Source of the DNA: Hymenolepis diminuta
Lineage: Eukaryota > Platyhelminthes > Cestoda > Cyclophyllidea > Hymenolepididae
Assembly (NCBI GenBank): GCA_900708905.1
Contig: CAADRB010000015.1
Coordinates: forward strand, 1,136,040 to 1,200,039
DNA length: 64,000 nucleotides
Direction of reading: 5' to 3'
Shown one piece after another: positions 41,101-64,000 of the stretch. The translations under genes were made by a program, and so were the position numbers. Position 1 is the first letter of the stretch; each line of letters opens with the position of its first letter. The notes under the pieces were generated by a model that saw only the letters and a list, made by a program, of their open reading frames with translations, searched no databases and was not told where the DNA came from.

Positions 41101-43740
41101 CAGGATGTATATACATTTATTTTGCACTTTGAACTGTATTAGAAGTAACAGAAATATATGAATTTGGCACTTTGCATAATTCCACAAAGATTCAAGATGT
41201 ACGTATTTGCGATTCGTATTGTGAACTGAAATATTGAAGAAGATTAAAAGCCTCATTTAAATTCAGACTATGTTAACCTCAATCTGCTCCTAAAAGTATA
41301 TTTAAAGCAGTAGTCAAATAAGATGAACTTAAAACGGAAAATTAAATACGATACAAATTAGAACTATCCAGCTATATTAAGAAAAAACCTCTGGCTGAAG
41401 TTCCATGTTATCAGCAACAGTAGGAATTTAAAACCAAATTTAGAAATGTCTGCTGGTCTTCATTAAATTTAAAAATTGATTTGCAACCGAAATTTTTTCA
41501 TATATGTTCCTATTTACATAACTGTTAAAAATCTGCATAGAAGATGTGTTCATCTCCATGTTAAAAACATAAGTAGCCCGCTTTAAATTAGTTCAGTTTT
41601 AAAATTTGTAAGACTTTTATTATTTGTCCAAAAAAATCCGTCTTAATTGAGGATAAAGATATGCTTTCAAATGCTTTTAACCAAAGGTAATAAAATTAAG
41701 GCATCACTCTCTCAGCCTAAGTCATAACATTTAGATATTCAAAATGTGAAAAATCTAAAAATAATACTTCTTTTAATGTTAATTTATTAATTGCCCCAGT
41801 AACTTTACCAATTATCAGTAAATATTTAATAAACGCAAAAACGTATGTTGTAATTTATAAAAAGTCTAACGATATAAACGGTTTGAATGCTCTTACAATT
41901 TCAGTTCTGGACTTAATTTTGTCGAACTGTTGAATATTGACCGTTAAACATGGAAATCGAAACCTTCATCCCTTCTTCTTTCAAACTCTTTCATCTTTCG
42001 GTATTGAATAATATGCGATCACAATCATGTCAATTTAAGTCTTTTTTCTTTTTTTGACATTACTGGTGGTTTATTTACCTCTAATAAAAATGATTCATAA
42101 ATACAATTCATCAGATAATATCTATAGTCATCAGGTCTGCCCAATATTTGTAAATAGGACAGTATACATATTTAAAAATTTTATATACTTTCTTCTCTCC
42201 ATTGCTCTCGAATCAGGTACTGTTTAACAAATTTCTAATAGCTCAATTAAACTTTTAAATGTTTTCCAATAAATTTAAAATTTTTCTCCTGAAATAGTAA
42301 TATTTTTAAAAGGTCAGGGATATAAGATCAAGTAGTACAGATTTAAACATAAATGTTGCAAAATAAATCGAATTTTCTCGCAAAATTCTTTTATTCACGA
42401 CTATTCATTGAAATAATGAATGAGATTTTATTTTAAAAAATGAATTTAGACACCACCATTAATATGTAAATTTGTATGGTTAATATACTTTGAGTAAAGC
42501 ATATATGATAACGGAATATGTGTAACTAAAGGTGTTTATAAAGTTAGCAATATATTTCCGTTCATTTTCCGTGCTTAAACCGATGTAAATTTTTATTTTT
42601 TTTCAAAATGATTCTATCAAATGAAATGCGATAACATTTCACTATTAAAAATAAAAGTATTTTTCTCTTTTGAAATCCATCTACTTTAAACCTATGTGAA
42701 TTAAATATATATATTCAAAAAGCAACTTTTCCTTATTAATTGGATAGAAAACTTTAGCAACAAAAATTCTGTCGTTTAAATATACAGATTTAATTAACCC
42801 TAAAATAGGGCGCGAAATGTACGAATTTTAAGTTAATAGTCAAATAAACGCGCAATCGGAAAATAAAATGACGTTCACTGAAAATGTAAAGCCACATTTC
42901 GAAGTAACTTTGACCTATTATTTACACTGGTAAAAGGTGTTAATAATGCAATTTATTGTAAATACCAGCTGATTTAACTGTGCAATTTAAATTTTAAAAT
43001 ATAAATAGATGACATCTTCATAGGCATGCTCTCGATAATTGCAACATGGCTATTTATGCTGCACCTATGCTAGTACTTCATGAATATATATTATTTTAAT
43101 TCCGTTGTTTAAAAATTGAATTTGAGCTGCAACTAAAATTAAAAATAGTTCGATTGAAATAAAAGGATTTCAAGATTACATAAAGAGAAATGCATGAAAT
43201 ATCAATTTACAAAAATATCAAAATCGAACAGAAATGGACAAAAAATATACCTTATTATTAGGATGACATTTGAAACTCAACAGAACATTTATTCATTCTA
43301 TACATTTCTCTAAAGGACCTTAATTGGAATATCAAAATTTCAAAAATTTGTATTAATTTACAAATGTTGAATTATTACAGTAATGTGCAAGAAATTTTGT
43401 TTGTTTTACTTGTCACAGCTTTCAAACATTGTTTTAATTACTTTATAGTGAATTATATTAATTTTATTTCTAATGAAATATTTTATCTAAATTCTTACAG
43501 GAGTAAAGAGATTTTTTAGTAAAGAGAAACTTTTTATAATTAGTTTCAACAAATTTAATAAAATTGCAAAATTGTAGCATTATATTTCAATAACTAAATA
43601 TAAGAATGAATTAAATAAAGTAAATTTGGTATCAAAATGACAGTGCGGCAAATATTAGCAGTTAAGTCTTGCATATTTCTTTCTCACGTTGCATGAATAT
43701 ACTCTAGCAAATCAATCACAAACATTAAAAGAGATGAGAA
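32190..43740. other. AT-rich region downstream of the Rab gene
   Basis: Holds the exon-5 relic at 36.5 kb and borders the one at 32.1 kb. A 63-codon hydrophobic frame at 37513-37704 (plus) is probably chance. No other Rab exon copies (exons 2, 3, 4, 6, 7) were found here by eye. Confidence 0.5.
36538..36590 (-). pseudogene. Second, more eroded copy of Rab exon 5 (3' half)
   Basis: Minus-strand ACACGTTAAGACTCAAAACG matches the intact exon's ACCGTTAAAACTCAGAACGG; translated it gives HVKTQNG against TVKTQNG. The preceding bases resemble the NKTDDA region but hold stops and indels. Orientation is that of the Rab gene. Confidence 0.5.
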
Positions 43741-43748
43741 AACAGAGG

Positions 43749-43754
43749 TTTATT
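43749..43754 (-). terminator. Candidate poly(A) signal of the Rab gene
   Basis: AATAAA on the minus strand about 50 bases after the Rab stop codon. AATAAA is common by chance in DNA this AT-rich, so this is the nearest candidate only. Confidence 0.4.
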
Positions 43755-43804
43755 TGAGCTGGAAAAAGTTAGTTTAGAAATTGGTCAGAAGGTAAGTTTA
43801 AATA

Positions 43805-62377
<18,573 letters not shown>

Positions 62378-63513
62378 AATATTTCAAAGTGTGGGCAAAT
62401 TCTGAGGTCATCCCTTTAGCAATAAAACCAACCGAACCCAAGGACATTGCCTTAAATTAGATTATCAAAACATGTAATTTTGTCTTTGAAAATAGATTTA
62501 CTAAGTATACTACATTCATTAATCAACATAATTTTTTTCATTTGCGTTGCGTGATTATTTCTTCGCGGGAATTAGTTTTATCGTAAAAAACGATCTTTTT
62601 AAAAATTACTAACATTATACAAAATAGTCGAATAAATAATTTTTAATTATAGTGTCAGATATATTTATACATGTGGAAATTTGATGTATTATGGAATACG
62701 ACCTCTTATTTATTACAGTCTTATTTGAATTTCCTTTTATATTTGAGTCTTTATAATTATACTAATTCCACTTACTTTCTCCAACTTCATTCTAATTCCA
62801 AATGACAGTAGCATTTGCATCAATATATAGTATCTCATTCTAATTAATCCTCAAGGAAATTTCGGACTGCTTATATTACTCTGAGAATATGTCACTCATT
62901 ACAACTTTTATATTTTATTTCAACCTATACTTTTCCGTTAAAGTAATTCAGGAAAGTGTCCACATGATATGAAATGTTCAAATTATTAAAATCTTATAAA
63001 CTGCTGATATCGATGGGTAATCCGTTTAGATTATTTATGTTCACCGCAACTGTAGGCTATTTATTTAGAATCCCGTCTAGCTTTTCTTGTACAAAGTCAA
63101 AAGGATTTGCGATTACTTTAGTGAATTTAAGTTGATTATGTTTGTTAAATCGCAATCCTTTGAATGAATCACTTGTATAACCTCTGATTCATCAATGTGT
63201 GTTAATTGATATGAAACACATTTGCGACCACCTGATGGAAGTAACTAAGAGTCAGTAGTCTAACTACTTCCTTTTATACATACAGAAATTACATCAAACT
63301 AAGGAACTTAAATGAAATTGTAAATATTTTTTGTGACGTTTGTCAAACAGGCAACTTTTATGAGGCAGTTGCATGCGTAAAAATCAACTAAACTATGCCT
63401 TGTTGCGTGTTGTCGAAATTACATCCATGTTCTGACAACCTGCTTCACCTTGATTTGTGAGTTCCTTGCGTTGACTATCCAAACCATGTTAGCAAACTCC
63501 GTATACCTGCACG

Positions 63514-63521
63514 CTTTTATA
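63514..63521 (-). promoter_or_regulatory. Candidate TATA box upstream of the Rab gene
   Basis: TATAAAAG on the minus strand inside a GC-richer patch (63.40-63.59 kb), between the upstream gene's poly(A) signal and the Rab start codon, 1.1 kb before that ATG. It would require a long or spliced 5' UTR. No transcript evidence; positional inference only. Confidence 0.25.
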
Positions 63522-63739
63522 ACCCTTGAACACGGATATCCAGTCCATCTCTCCTCCTCATTTCCACATTTGGTATTCCTATTTGAGAAAAGATCGACTA
63601 AACTTTCGTTCCAATCGATAGCTTAAATACTGTGGACAATTCAGTAGAAATAGCTATTTCAGTGCCAAATGAGTCACCTGCCATGAAAAAATAGTTTTCC
63701 ACCCAGTAAAGAAATAACTAGATTATTCAAAAAGAGCAT

Positions 63740-63745
63740 TTTATT
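63740..63745 (-). terminator. Poly(A) signal of the upstream coiled-coil gene
   Basis: AATAAA on the minus strand, followed by a T-rich stretch (CTCTTTTTG), a normal cleavage/polyadenylation layout downstream of the stop codon at 63891. Confidence 0.55.
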
Positions 63746-63890
63746 CCGGTATAATTCGATGGCACAGCAAGTACAAAGACACCATACCGTTACAACAACC
63801 GTGAAAGAAGCAAAAGGAAGGAGAAAAAATAAGTTTCACCTTAAAAATATGTACAGACAGGCATAATTCGACACAGTGAAAGATTTTTAT

Positions 63891-64000
63891 CTACGGTCCC
63901 ATTTCCGAAAGATGGCGAACTTGGGCATTCAAGTTGGTGTGCTGATCACAGAGCTCCTGTAACTCGCCCGCCAACTCATTGTTTAATCGCAACAACATGT
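63891..64000 (-). CDS. C-terminal exon of an upstream coiled-coil gene (partial, runs off the right edge)
   Basis: A frame open from the window edge reads LLRLNNELAGELQELCDQ, then HTNLNAQVRHLSEMGP and a TAG stop. Leu and polar residues recur with heptad spacing, so this is very likely a coiled-coil end. The Met codon at 63998 is probably internal. An AATAAA follows 146 bases downstream, as expected for a 3' UTR. The gene lies upstream of the Rab gene on the same strand. It could be a Rab effector-like or other coiled-coil protein; 35 residues are too few to name it. Confidence 0.6.
   Translation of the reverse strand, partial: MLLRLNNELAGELQELCDQHTNLNAQVRHLSEMGP

Overview
The window is AT-rich, intron-rich nuclear DNA from an animal. 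An arthropod, possibly a chelicerate, is my best guess, from the mix of a Rab26/37-like gene with long introns, a DD37D mariner and Ty3/gypsy and non-LTR relics; the sequence alone does not fix the species. Most long open frames are chance frames in AT-rich DNA or antisense shadows of dead transposons. The one complete gene is invisible to an ORF scan because it is cut into seven short coding exons.

Right side (about 43.7-64.0 kb, minus strand). A complete Rab-family small GTPase gene runs from its ATG at 62377 to its stop at 43805. Seven coding exons of 42, 111, 109, 53, 123, 77 and 151 bases add up to 666 bases, i.e. 221 residues plus stop. All splice sites are GT/AG, all phases agree, and all five GTP-binding motifs and a C-terminal Cys-Cys prenylation motif are present. 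By eye the closest relatives are Rab26/Rab37. Intron 1 is 11.1 kb and holds two copies of a dispersed repeat; intron 5 holds a third. About 1.5 kb upstream on the same strand, the last exon of another gene (a coiled-coil C-terminus with 3' UTR and poly(A) signal) enters from the right edge. Downstream of the Rab gene, at 36.5 and 32.1 kb, lie two decayed same-strand copies of Rab exon 5, one still carrying intron flank and the splice acceptor.

Middle (about 20.9-31.3 kb). A decayed Ty3/gypsy polyprotein (23.15-26.48 kb, minus strand: gag knuckle, protease, RT, RNase H, integrase) is followed head-to-tail by a decayed APE-type non-LTR retrotransposon (20.93-23.12 kb, minus). Next come a candidate solo LTR (28.6-28.9 kb), one copy of a dispersed repeat whose second copy is near the left edge, and a GC-richer, coding-like island at 30.7-31.3 kb that I cannot name.

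Left side (1-20.9 kb). A nearly full-length but broken mariner element (13027-14297, with TIRs and TA target duplication) is the clearest feature. There are also a partial ORF at the left edge, paired hairpins, a strong isolated hairpin at 9.2 kb and an unrecognised GC-richer block at 8.5-9.6 kb. The rest is AT-rich intergenic or intronic DNA in which I find nothing. No CRISPR array, rRNA or canonical tRNA gene was seen.
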